DNA of 21,364 nt. Source: Sphingomonas sp. (GTDB taxonomy: Bacteria > Pseudomonadota > Alphaproteobacteria > Sphingomonadales > Sphingomonadaceae). The position numbers and the translations under genes were made by a program. A model generated the notes under the pieces. It made no database searches. It was given only the letters and a program-made list of their open reading frames with translations, and was not told the DNA's origin. Of the stretch, positions 7,979 to 14,660 are shown in pieces (the first letter of the stretch is position 1; the number at the start of each line of letters is the position of its first letter). The stretch covers positions 1 to 21,364 of the forward strand of contig JAJNQF010000029.1 in NCBI GenBank assembly GCA_021154945.1. The letters run 5' to 3'.

Positions 7979-9529
7979 ATGAGCGCATTCGGGCGTCGTA
8001 ATGGCATCAGCGGGGGGCAAGCGGCCCGGCCCGCATTCGGCGTCGCACGGCCTATGCAAGGCGGCCCCATGCAAGGGGGCAGCGCGGCGCCGCGTCCCGA
8101 ACCCGAGGGCGGATCGCAGTTTCCCCCGATCGACTCGTTGCCGATGCCGGGCGAGACCGACGGTTTCGGCCCCGGCACGATGCCCGGCGCGCAGATGGAC
8201 GCGATGCAGCGCCTGTCGGACCGCCAAAATGCTAGCGGAGAGGCCGGCAACAGCCGCGTCGAGGGCTTCGAACAGTCGATCCACAAGATCAAGGAACAGG
8301 TCCTCCCGCGCCTGCTCGAACGCGTCGATCCGGAAGCCGCGGCGACGCTCGGCAAGGACGAACTCGCGGAGGAAGTCCGCCCGATCATCGGCGAAGTGCT
8401 CGCCGAGCTGAAGCTGACGCTCAACCGCCGCGAACAGTTCGCGCTGGAGAAGGTGCTGGTCGACGAGCTGCTCGGGCTGGGGCCGCTCGAGGAGCTGCTG
8501 GCGGATCCGAACATCACTGACATCATGGTGAACGGCCCCGAACAGACCTATGTCGAGCGCAAGGGCAAGCTCGAGCTCGCGCCGATCCAGTTCCGCGACG
8601 AGGAGCATCTGTTCCAGATCGCGCAGCGGATCGTGAACTCGGTCGGCCGTCGCGTCGACCAGACCTCGCCGCTGGCCGATGCGCGCCTCAAGGACGGCAG
8701 CCGCGTCAACGTGATCGTGCCGCCGCTATCGCTGCGCGGCACCGCGATCTCGATCCGTAAATTCTCCGCCAAGCCGATCACGCTCGACATGATGGCGGGG
8801 TTCGGATCGATGAGCCCAAAGATGGCGACTGCGCTGAAGATCGCGGGGGCGTCGCGGTTCAATGTGGTGATCTCGGGCGGTACCGGCTCGGGCAAGACGA
8901 CGATGCTCAACGCGCTGTCGAAGATGATCGACCCCGGCGAGCGCGTCCTGACGATCGAGGACGCCGCCGAGCTTCGCCTGCAACAGCCGCACTGGCTCCC
9001 GCTCGAAACGCGACCGGCCAATCTGGAGGGTCAGGGTGAGATCTCGATCCGCGATCTCGTCAAGAACGCGCTGCGTATGCGGCCGGACCGGATCATCCTG
9101 GGCGAAATTCGCGGGTCCGAGTGTTTCGACATGCTCGCCGCCATGAATACCGGTCACGACGGCTCGATGTGCACGCTCCACGCCAACTCCCCGCGCGAGG
9201 CCTTGGCCCGCATGGAGAACATGGTGATGATGTCCGACATCAAGGTGCCGAAGGAAGCGATCTCGCGCCAGATCGCCGATTCGGTCGAACTGATCATCCA
9301 GGTGAAGCGCCTACGCGACGGCTCGCGACGGGTGACCAACATCACCGAGGTGATCGGCATGGAGGGGCCGGTGATCGTCACGCAGGAGCTGTTCAAGTTC
9401 GAATATATGGACGAGTCCGCGGACGGGAAGATTCTCGGCGAATACCGCTCGATGGGGCTCAGGCCGTATACGCTGGAAAAGGCGAAGCAGTTCGGGTTCG
9501 ATCAGGCGTATCTTGAGGCGTGTCTGTAG
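7979..9529 (+). CDS. cpaF: CpaF/TadA-type pilus assembly ATPase
   Basis: A 516-aa hexameric secretion ATPase of the GspE/CpaF family, which powers Flp/Tad pilus assembly at the cytoplasmic face of the inner membrane. It has the N-terminal CpaF domain (EQFALEKVLVDELLGLGPLE; DPNITDIMVNGPEQTYVERK), Walker A GGTGSGKTT (300-308), Walker B RIILGEIRG (371-379) and the His box GHDGSMCTLHANS (392-404). The first 95 residues are low-complexity Gly/Pro/Met-rich sequence with two MQGG repeats and are probably disordered. I chose the ATG at 7979 (MSAFGRRN) with CAGGGA upstream; a TTG at 7973 is possible. No cpaB, C, D, E or tadB, C gene lies in the window, so it is either an orphan or a displaced tad ATPase. 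Divergent from the S1C protease, 135-bp gap. Confidence 0.93.
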   Translation: MSAFGRRNGISGGQAARPAFGVARPMQGGPMQGGSAAPRPEPEGGSQFPPIDSLPMPGETDGFGPGTMPGAQMDAMQRLSDRQNASGEAGNSRVEGFEQSIHKIKEQVLPRLLERVDPEAAATLGKDELAEEVRPIIGEVLAELKLTLNRREQFALEKVLVDELLGLGPLEELLADPNITDIMVNGPEQTYVERKGKLELAPIQFRDEEHLFQIAQRIVNSVGRRVDQTSPLADARLKDGSRVNVIVPPLSLRGTAISIRKFSAKPITLDMMAGFGSMSPKMATALKIAGASRFNVVISGGTGSGKTTMLNALSKMIDPGERVLTIEDAAELRLQQPHWLPLETRPANLEGQGEISIRDLVKNALRMRPDRIILGEIRGSECFDMLAAMNTGHDGSMCTLHANSPREALARMENMVMMSDIKVPKEAISRQIADSVELIIQVKRLRDGSRRVTNITEVIGMEGPVIVTQELFKFEYMDESADGKILGEYRSMGLRPYTLEKAKQFGFDQAYLEACL

Positions 9530-9567
9530 GGGGCCTCACTCGCAACAGTTGACAGCATGCATAACGC

Positions 9568-9674
9568 CACCACCCCGGCGGAGGCCGGGGCCCAGTTGGA
9601 AAGGTGGCAATAACGGAGAGCCGTCCGACGGTATCACCGTCCCCCAACTGGGCCCCGGCCTTCGCCGGGGTGGG
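9568..9674. repeat. Inverted repeat downstream of cpaF
   Basis: Left arm about 9568-9597 (CACCCCGGCGGAGGCCGGGG then CCCAGTTGG) and right arm about 9643-9674 (CCAACTGGGCCCCGGCCTTC then GCCGGGGTGG) pair almost perfectly around a spacer of about 45 bp. This has the look of the dispersed palindromic elements common in sphingomonads and could act as a terminator for cpaF. Confidence 0.75.
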
Positions 9675-9771
9675 GCATCTTGTGGGCGCTGCGTGATTGT
9701 AGCGGGCGCGACGGGAGCAGAGTAAGCGGCTGTCAGGCTAGGGCTGGGTTTCAGCCAGCTTGCCCACCTAC

Positions 9772-9853
9772 CGTTCCCTCGCGAACGCGGGGGGCCAGAA
9801 GCCACGACCGCTACCCCCGCAACCCTAGACTACCGCGTTCGCGGGAGAGCGGC
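9772..9853. repeat. Second inverted repeat between cpaF and the aspartyl protease gene
   Basis: CGTTCCCTCGCGAACGCGG (9772-9790) pairs imperfectly with the complement of the stretch at about 9834-9852 (CCGCGTTCGCGGGAGAGCG), leaving a spacer of about 43 bp. It is a different family from the repeat at 9568-9674. Confidence 0.6.
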
Positions 9854-10109
9854 GTGGGTGCGGGTCTCTGGGGATCGACACGACGGGCATCGGATCTTGG
9901 GGCATCGGATCGTGCTATTCCTCTTGGGCGGGCGCGCTCGCGCTTGCCCACGGGAGGGGCGGTAAGCGACGGCCCTTGTTTACAGGCCCCCTTCCCGCCT
10001 CCAACTCACGCCTCGGGCAAGATTGAGGGCGATCTTCGTCGGGTCTCGGGCCCGGTTCGGCGACGCGCCGGCTTGTACAGCCCCCGCGACCCGCTAGGGA
10101 CCACCGCAC
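9854..10109. other. Non-coding remainder of the 580-bp cpaF-downstream gap
   Basis: No convincing gene. It holds an 11-bp direct repeat (GGCATCGGATC at 9886-9896 and 9901-9911, period 15) and a GC-rich hairpin-capable stretch at 9926-9949 (GGGCGGGCGCG...CGCGCTTGCCC). The promoter of the retropepsin gene is presumably here but I cannot point to it. Confidence 0.5.
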
Positions 10110-11366
10110 ATGCGCCGTGCCCTTTTCGTCCTCGTCCCGCTGATCGCGGTCCTGTTCGTTTCCGCGCGCGAGCCTGCGCCTGCACCGGCGCCAGCCGATT
10201 CCGCCGCCAATTCTAACGCCGATTCCAACGGCGTCTCTCCTGCCGCGCGCGACCGCGGCGTCTATCATCTCGCGACCGACGCCGAAGCCCGCTGGATCCC
10301 GTTCGACCTGACGCCCGGCAACCAGATCCGCTTCACGATGCAGATCGACGGCCGCAACGTCACCGCGATCCTCGATACCGGCGTCAGCTATACGTTGCTC
10401 GCCAAGGCCTCCCCCGCGGTCGACACCGCCAAGCTGGTCGCCGGCGGCAGCGCGACCGCGATCGGCGGATCGGTCGCCTTAGGCTGGATGCCGACCCGCA
10501 GCGTCGCGCTTGGCGGTCTCGCGCGGACCGGCGGCGGCGTGACGGTCGCCGACCTGCCCGCGATCGCCACCGGCAGCGCATCCGCGGTCGACCTGCTCGT
10601 CGGCGCCGACATGCTCGCCGGTCATGCGCTCGACATCGACTATGCCGCCAAGCGCTTCCGCCTGATCCGCTCGGGCCGCCTCCCGTTCAAGGGCGAGACA
10701 GCACCCTTGCGCGTCTCCACCGAACGCAGCGTCTACGAAAGCGCGCTCACGCTGGGCAACCGGCGGCTCGCGCCCGTGGTCGTCGATACCGGCGACGGGT
10801 CCTCGGTCACCGTCACCGCTGCCGGCTGGCAGGCGGCCGGTCTGAAAGACGTGCGCGTCACCACCGCGATCGCGTTCGGGCTCGCGGGACCAGCGGTGAG
10901 CGGCCTCGCGATCGTTCCCGATCTCCGCGTCGGCACGATGACCGCGCGCGCCACCGAAGTCCGGATCGAACCCGCAGGCGGCTTCTCGCAGGCGATCGGC
11001 ACCGCCGGCCGGATCGGATCGGGCTTCTTACAGAATTACCGCGTGCTGCTCGATCCCGGCGCACGCCGCATGGTGCTCAGCCGCGGCCCGAAGGCCGACA
11101 CGCCGCCGCTCCGCTCGACCAGCGGGCTGCTCGTTGGGGCCGAACCGGATCGGCTGAAAGTCCTGCACGTCATGCGCGGCGGCCCCGCCGAAGCCTCGGG
11201 CTGGAAGGATGGCGACATGATCTGCGCGATCGACGGCGTACCGATCCCGGCCGACTATCCCACGAGCCCGCTTACGTCATGGTCGGCTGGCGCCCCCGGC
11301 CGCGTCGTCGCGCTAGGCCTGTGCGACGGAACGACGCGGCCCCTGACGCTCAAGACCTTCTACTGA
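10110..11366 (+). CDS. Double-retropepsin aspartyl protease-like protein with C-terminal PDZ domain
   Basis: A 418-aa exported protein. The hydrophobic N-terminus (ALFVLVPLIAVLFVSA) is a signal peptide or anchor, followed by a Pro/Ala/Ser-rich linker (21-45). Two retropepsin-like modules follow in one chain: ILDTGVSYTLL with DTG at 89-91, and VVVDTGDGSS with DTG at 226-228. Each is followed by a hydrophobic strand region (LLVGADMLAGHALDIDY; RIGSGFLQNYRVLLDP). The C-terminal 80 or so residues form a PDZ-like domain (VMRGGPAEASGWKDGDMICA). Two DTG sites in one chain would give a pepsin-like pair without dimerisation. The first site has Val where Ala or Ser is usual (DTGVS). The ATG at 10110 has AGGGA upstream. 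Its stop overlaps the next gene's start (TGATG), so the two are translationally coupled. Confidence 0.82.
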   Translation: MRRALFVLVPLIAVLFVSAREPAPAPAPADSAANSNADSNGVSPAARDRGVYHLATDAEARWIPFDLTPGNQIRFTMQIDGRNVTAILDTGVSYTLLAKASPAVDTAKLVAGGSATAIGGSVALGWMPTRSVALGGLARTGGGVTVADLPAIATGSASAVDLLVGADMLAGHALDIDYAAKRFRLIRSGRLPFKGETAPLRVSTERSVYESALTLGNRRLAPVVVDTGDGSSVTVTAAGWQAAGLKDVRVTTAIAFGLAGPAVSGLAIVPDLRVGTMTARATEVRIEPAGGFSQAIGTAGRIGSGFLQNYRVLLDPGARRMVLSRGPKADTPPLRSTSGLLVGAEPDRLKVLHVMRGGPAEASGWKDGDMICAIDGVPIPADYPTSPLTSWSAGAPGRVVALGLCDGTTRPLTLKTFY

Positions 11367-12802
11367 TGACGCGCCATCGCTGGTCGGGTGCGCTCGTCCT
11401 GCTGCTCGTCGCCTTCGCGATCCGCAGCCCGTTCTTCGGCAACCCGGTGATCCATAGCGACGAGCAATTCTACCTGCTGGTCGGCGATCGCCTGCTGCAG
11501 GGCGCATGGCCGTTCGTCGACATCTTCGATCGCAAGCCGGTCGGGCTGTTCCTGATCTTTGCCGCTATCCGCAGCGTCGGCGGCGACGGCGTGCTGATGT
11601 ACCAGCTCGCCGCAACGCTGGTCGCCGCGGGCACCGCATGGCTCGTCGGTCGGATCGTCGACCGCCTCACCCCCGACAGCGCCAGCCCGATCGCAAGCCT
11701 GGGCGCAGGGGTGATCTATCTCGTCTGGATCATCGTGTTCGACGGTGCGGGCGGCCAGTCCGCAATATGGGGCAACGCCCTGATGGCGGCGGCTGCGCTG
11801 GTGGTGCTCGATACGACGCGCGACCAGCGGCATATCAGCCTGCGCGGCGCCGGGGCGATGCTGCTGATCGGCATCGCGATGCAGATCAAATACACCGCGA
11901 TGTTCGAGGGGATCTTCTTCGGCCTGACGCTGCTGTGGACCGCACACCGCGATGGCCGATCGATCGGCCGGCTGGCCGCCGACGCCGGCCTGTGGATCGG
12001 CGCCGCGCTGCTGCCGACCGCGCTCGCCTGGGCCGTCTATGCCGCAGCCGGCCACGGCGATGCCTTCGTCTTCGCCAATTTCCTTTCGATCTTTGGCCAG
12101 CAGGACGACGACACGCTCCAGTCCAATATCCTGAAGCTGCTTGGCGGGATCGGCCTCAGCTTGCCGCTCGCCTGGCTGGCGTGGCGCGGCAGACGGGCCG
12201 GCAGCTTCGCGCTCGGATGGGTCGCCGCCGCGGTGATCGCGATCCTGATCATGCACACGTTCGAGCTGCTCTACATGCTGCCACTCGCGCTGCCGCTGTC
12301 GGTCGCTGCGGGCACCGGACTTGCCGGGCCGACCGTCCGCACGACCATATTTCGCCTTGCCGCAATACTAGCGTTCGGTGCTCTCGCCGCGACCATCCTG
12401 ACGAGCATCCGTGTCGGACGGCGCGGCAACGCACGGCAGATAGCCCAACTCGTCCACCTGATCGGCCAGCATCCACGCGGCTGCATGTTCGCCTATGGCA
12501 GCGAACCGATCCTCTACTTCCTCACCCGATCCTGCCTGCCGACGCCCTATATCTTTCGCAGCCATCTCGGCCAGACGACCGAGACGCATGGTACGGGGAT
12601 CGATCCGGTCGCCGAAGTCACGCGCCTGCTCGCGGCCCGTCCCGGCGTGATCGTCGTGCGCGCGCCCAAACCGAGCACGAACCTGGCGACCCAGGCGCTG
12701 GTCGTTCGCGCGATCGCCGCGCGCTATCGGCTGGTGGGCTCGGTGAAGATCGGCGAGTTGCCGCAGAGCGTCTATCGCCTGCGGACGGACGTTCCCCGCT
12801 GA
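11366..12802 (+). CDS. GT39-like multi-pass membrane glycosyltransferase (ArnT/PMT family)
   Basis: A 478-aa integral membrane protein with around ten hydrophobic helices. The first extracytoplasmic loop has the acidic pair Asp32-Glu33 in IHSDEQFYLL, then FDRKPVGLFLIF, as in the ArnT/PMT superfamily (PF13231/PF02366), which transfers sugars from polyprenyl-phosphate donors on the periplasmic side. The C-terminal part (RGCMFAYGSEPILYFLTRSC onward) is a soluble domain. The ATG at 11366 overlaps the retropepsin gene's TGA (TGATG); the longer frame from 11279 would run inside that gene and is rejected. The sugar and acceptor cannot be read from sequence. It ends 13 bp from the convergent 61-aa protein gene. 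Confidence 0.82.
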   Translation: MTRHRWSGALVLLLVAFAIRSPFFGNPVIHSDEQFYLLVGDRLLQGAWPFVDIFDRKPVGLFLIFAAIRSVGGDGVLMYQLAATLVAAGTAWLVGRIVDRLTPDSASPIASLGAGVIYLVWIIVFDGAGGQSAIWGNALMAAAALVVLDTTRDQRHISLRGAGAMLLIGIAMQIKYTAMFEGIFFGLTLLWTAHRDGRSIGRLAADAGLWIGAALLPTALAWAVYAAAGHGDAFVFANFLSIFGQQDDDTLQSNILKLLGGIGLSLPLAWLAWRGRRAGSFALGWVAAAVIAILIMHTFELLYMLPLALPLSVAAGTGLAGPTVRTTIFRLAAILAFGALAATILTSIRVGRRGNARQIAQLVHLIGQHPRGCMFAYGSEPILYFLTRSCLPTPYIFRSHLGQTTETHGTGIDPVAEVTRLLAARPGVIVVRAPKPSTNLATQALVVRAIAARYRLVGSVKIGELPQSVYRLRTDVPR

Positions 12803-12815
12803 CGGCGCTGGAAGC

Positions 12816-13001
12816 TCAGGTCTTGAACGCCAGCCCGACCGTGACGGCCAATGCGATCAGCGCGAGCATCTGGACGGTCGGCCAGTCGACCCAGCCGACC
12901 GAATCCGGATCGCGCCGCCGTCGTCGGCGTCGCTCGCCGAGCCCGGCGACGACCGCCAACGCGGCCAGGCCGCCGCTCGCACTCCACAACACCGGCCCCA
13001 T
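12816..13001 (-). CDS. Small two-helix membrane protein downstream of phaR
   Basis: A 61-aa protein with two hydrophobic segments (about 4-21 and 43-58) separated by a very basic stretch (ERRRRRRRDP) and a VGWVDWPTVQM segment. Such a composition and the compact organisation make a real gene likely despite its length: its ATG follows the phaR stop by 16 nt on the same strand and its stop sits 13 bp from the convergent glycosyltransferase stop. The basic loop between the helices suggests both ends face the periplasm. I do not know a function. The gene neighbourhood suggests co-transcription with phaR, not necessarily a role in polymer storage. Confidence 0.65.
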   Translation of the reverse strand: MGPVLWSASGGLAALAVVAGLGERRRRRRRDPDSVGWVDWPTVQMLALIALAVTVGLAFKT

Positions 13002-13017
13002 CGTTCAGCCCGATCCG

Positions 13018-13554
13018 TCAGCCGAGCTTCTCGACCTTTTCCTGCAATTTGGCGAGTTCGGTGCGCAGGGCCGCGATCTCGTCGTCCTTGCTGGCGGCGG
13101 GTGCGGGCGTGGCCGGGTTCATCGCCTGCGCGGCGACGTCGAACATCGCGAGATTGCGCTTGGCGAGATCGGCGAACGGCGAATTGGCGAACGCACCCTC
13201 GACCGCGGACTTGAACTGGTCGTGGTTGCGACGGAAGCTGTCCATCGACGCCTCGAGATACCCCGGGACCATCGTCTGCATCGAATCGCCGTACATCGAA
13301 ATCAGCTGGCGCAGGAAGTTCACCGGCATCATCGTCTCGCCGCGACTCTCCTCCTCCATGATGATCTGGGTTAGGACGTTGTGCGTGATGTCTTCATCCG
13401 TCTTCGCGTCGACCACCTTGAAGTCGCGGCCCTCGCGGGTCATCGTCGCGAGATGATCGAGCGTGATGTAGGATGACGTCTCGGTGTTATAGAGCCGCCG
13501 ATTGGCGTATTTCTTGATGATGACGATTCCGTCGGCAGCCGGTTGCTTCTTCAT
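13018..13554 (-). CDS. phaR: Polyhydroxyalkanoate synthesis repressor
   Basis: PhaR senses PHA granules and represses phasin and PHA genes. It is 178 aa. The N-terminal PHB_acc_N DNA-binding domain (IVIIKKYANRRLYNTETSSY, about 9-70) and the adjacent PHB_acc region (PVNFLRQLISMYGDSMQTMV) are almost canonical. The C-terminus ends in a short coiled coil (DDEIAALRTELAKLQEKVEK, 157-176). The ATG at 13554 has GGGGGA upstream. It is transcribed away from the PhaC-like gene, whose proposed start lies only 14 bp from it, so the promoters of the two must overlap coding sequence. The small membrane protein follows 16 nt downstream. Confidence 0.95.
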   Translation of the reverse strand: MKKQPAADGIVIIKKYANRRLYNTETSSYITLDHLATMTREGRDFKVVDAKTDEDITHNVLTQIIMEEESRGETMMPVNFLRQLISMYGDSMQTMVPGYLEASMDSFRRNHDQFKSAVEGAFANSPFADLAKRNLAMFDVAAQAMNPATPAPAASKDDEIAALRTELAKLQEKVEKLG

Positions 13555-13575
13555 GGATCCCCCGTCTTATGTTTG
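13555..13575 (-). promoter_or_regulatory. phaR leader with CAAACATA...GGATCC, shared with the thiolase leader
   Basis: Read on the minus strand, CAAACATAAGA (13575-13565) and GGATCC (13560-13555) precede the phaR ATG. The same two blocks precede the thiolase ATG at 14641-14656. It overlaps the ATG at 13569 proposed for the PhaC-like gene on the other strand. Confidence 0.35.
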
Positions 13576-14627
13576 AAACGGAGGCTACAGTCTTTGATGA
13601 CGCACCGCAACAAGGTCCGAGGCCCTTACCCTTGTTCCTCAGCGTGCTGCGCAGCGAGACCGCGGCATCGCCCGAACGGATGGCCCGCGCACTAGTTGGA
13701 TTGCGCGCGTATCAGGGTGCATCACGAGAGCAGCGGGCGGATCCGATGCCTGCGGTCCACCGTGCGGGACGGGTGTCGTTGCGCGACTATGGCGGCGGTG
13801 GACGACCCGTGGTGTTCGTTCCATCGCTGATAAATCCCCCCGATATCCTCGATCATTCGCCCGAGTCTTCGCTGTTGCGGTGGATCGCGGAGCAGGGATT
13901 CCATGCGTGGCTGGTCGACTGGGGATCGCCCGGCAGCGCCGACCGCGACCTCGATCTCGCGGCGCATGTCGAGCGGCTGCTGGTGCCGTTGCTACGGGCG
14001 CTGGACGAACCGCCGGTGCTGGTCGGCTATTGCCTCGGCGGCACGCTCGCGCTCGGTGCCGCTGCGATTACCCCCGTTGCGGGGGTCGCGACGATCGCCG
14101 CGCCGTGGCACTTCGCGGGCTATGGCGAGGGTCGGTCCGCGCTTGCCGCCACCTGGGCAGCAGTCCAGCCCGCCGCGGCGATGCTCGGCCTCCTGCCGAT
14201 GGAAGTCCTGCAAGCCGGCTTCTGGCAACTCGATCCCGCGCGTACGATCGCAAAATACGAGGCGTTCGCCGACCTCGCCCCGGACAGCGACGCGGCGCGC
14301 GCGTTCGTCCGACTCGAGGATTGGGCGAACGCGGGCGCGCCGCTTCCCTACGCAGCGGCGGCCTCGTTGTTCGAGGACTGCATCGCCAACGACCTTCCCG
14401 GCAAAGGCCGCTGGGCCATCGCCGGTACCGTGGTCGACCCGCTCGCACTCGCCTGCCCGACCGTCGAGTTCGTCTCGCTTAGCGACCGAATAGTCCCCGC
14501 CGCCACCGCGATCGGGCTCGCCGACCGCCGCGATCTCGGGGCCGGTCATGTCGGCATGATCGTCGGCCGCTCCGCGCGCGCGCGCCTCTGGGAACCGCTC
14601 GCCAACTGGATCGCCGCGCTCGGCTGA
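13569..14627 (+). CDS. PhaC-like alpha/beta hydrolase (class III-sized PHA synthase homologue)
   Basis: A 352-aa alpha/beta hydrolase with the hallmarks of PHA synthases: a lipase box with Cys in place of Ser (GYCLGG, Cys155), the VPSLINPPDILDHSPESSLL stretch (84-103) matching the polymerase N-terminal motif, VDWGSP (116-121), Asp306 in SLSDRIVP and His327 in AGHVGM. The size and the Cys-Asp spacing are close to class III PhaC (about 355 aa), which normally needs a PhaE partner; none is visible here. The setting (divergent from phaR, followed by an acetyl-CoA acetyltransferase) supports a role in polyhydroxyalkanoate synthesis or turnover. The start is uncertain: the ATG at 13569 lacks a ribosome binding site and lies 14 bp from the phaR ATG; TTG 13632 or ATG 13680 are alternatives. 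It could instead be a depolymerase or thioesterase. Confidence 0.8.
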   Translation: MFETEATVFDDAPQQGPRPLPLFLSVLRSETAASPERMARALVGLRAYQGASREQRADPMPAVHRAGRVSLRDYGGGGRPVVFVPSLINPPDILDHSPESSLLRWIAEQGFHAWLVDWGSPGSADRDLDLAAHVERLLVPLLRALDEPPVLVGYCLGGTLALGAAAITPVAGVATIAAPWHFAGYGEGRSALAATWAAVQPAAAMLGLLPMEVLQAGFWQLDPARTIAKYEAFADLAPDSDAARAFVRLEDWANAGAPLPYAAAASLFEDCIANDLPGKGRWAIAGTVVDPLALACPTVEFVSLSDRIVPAATAIGLADRRDLGAGHVGMIVGRSARARLWEPLANWIAALG

Positions 14628-14640
14628 CCTACATGGGGTC

Positions 14641-14656
14641 CAAACATAGAGGATCC
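14641..14656 (+). promoter_or_regulatory. Thiolase leader with CAAACATA-GA-GGATCC
   Basis: CAAACATAGAGGATCC ends 4 nt before the thiolase ATG. AGAGGA within it is the ribosome binding site. The CAAACATA and GGATCC blocks also occur, in the same order, before phaR. Confidence 0.35.
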
Positions 14657-14660
14657 CGAC

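Noticed and set aside
9680..10216. 178-codon open frame in the cpaF-downstream gap
   Set aside because: Starts in a repeat, runs into the retropepsin gene in another frame, Arg/Pro/Ser-rich, no ribosome binding site or family resemblance.
11506..13374. 622-codon plus-strand open frame across the glycosyltransferase, the small membrane gene and phaR
   Set aside because: It is out of frame with the glycosyltransferase and antisense to phaR; extremely Arg-rich, typical of a high-GC shadow frame.
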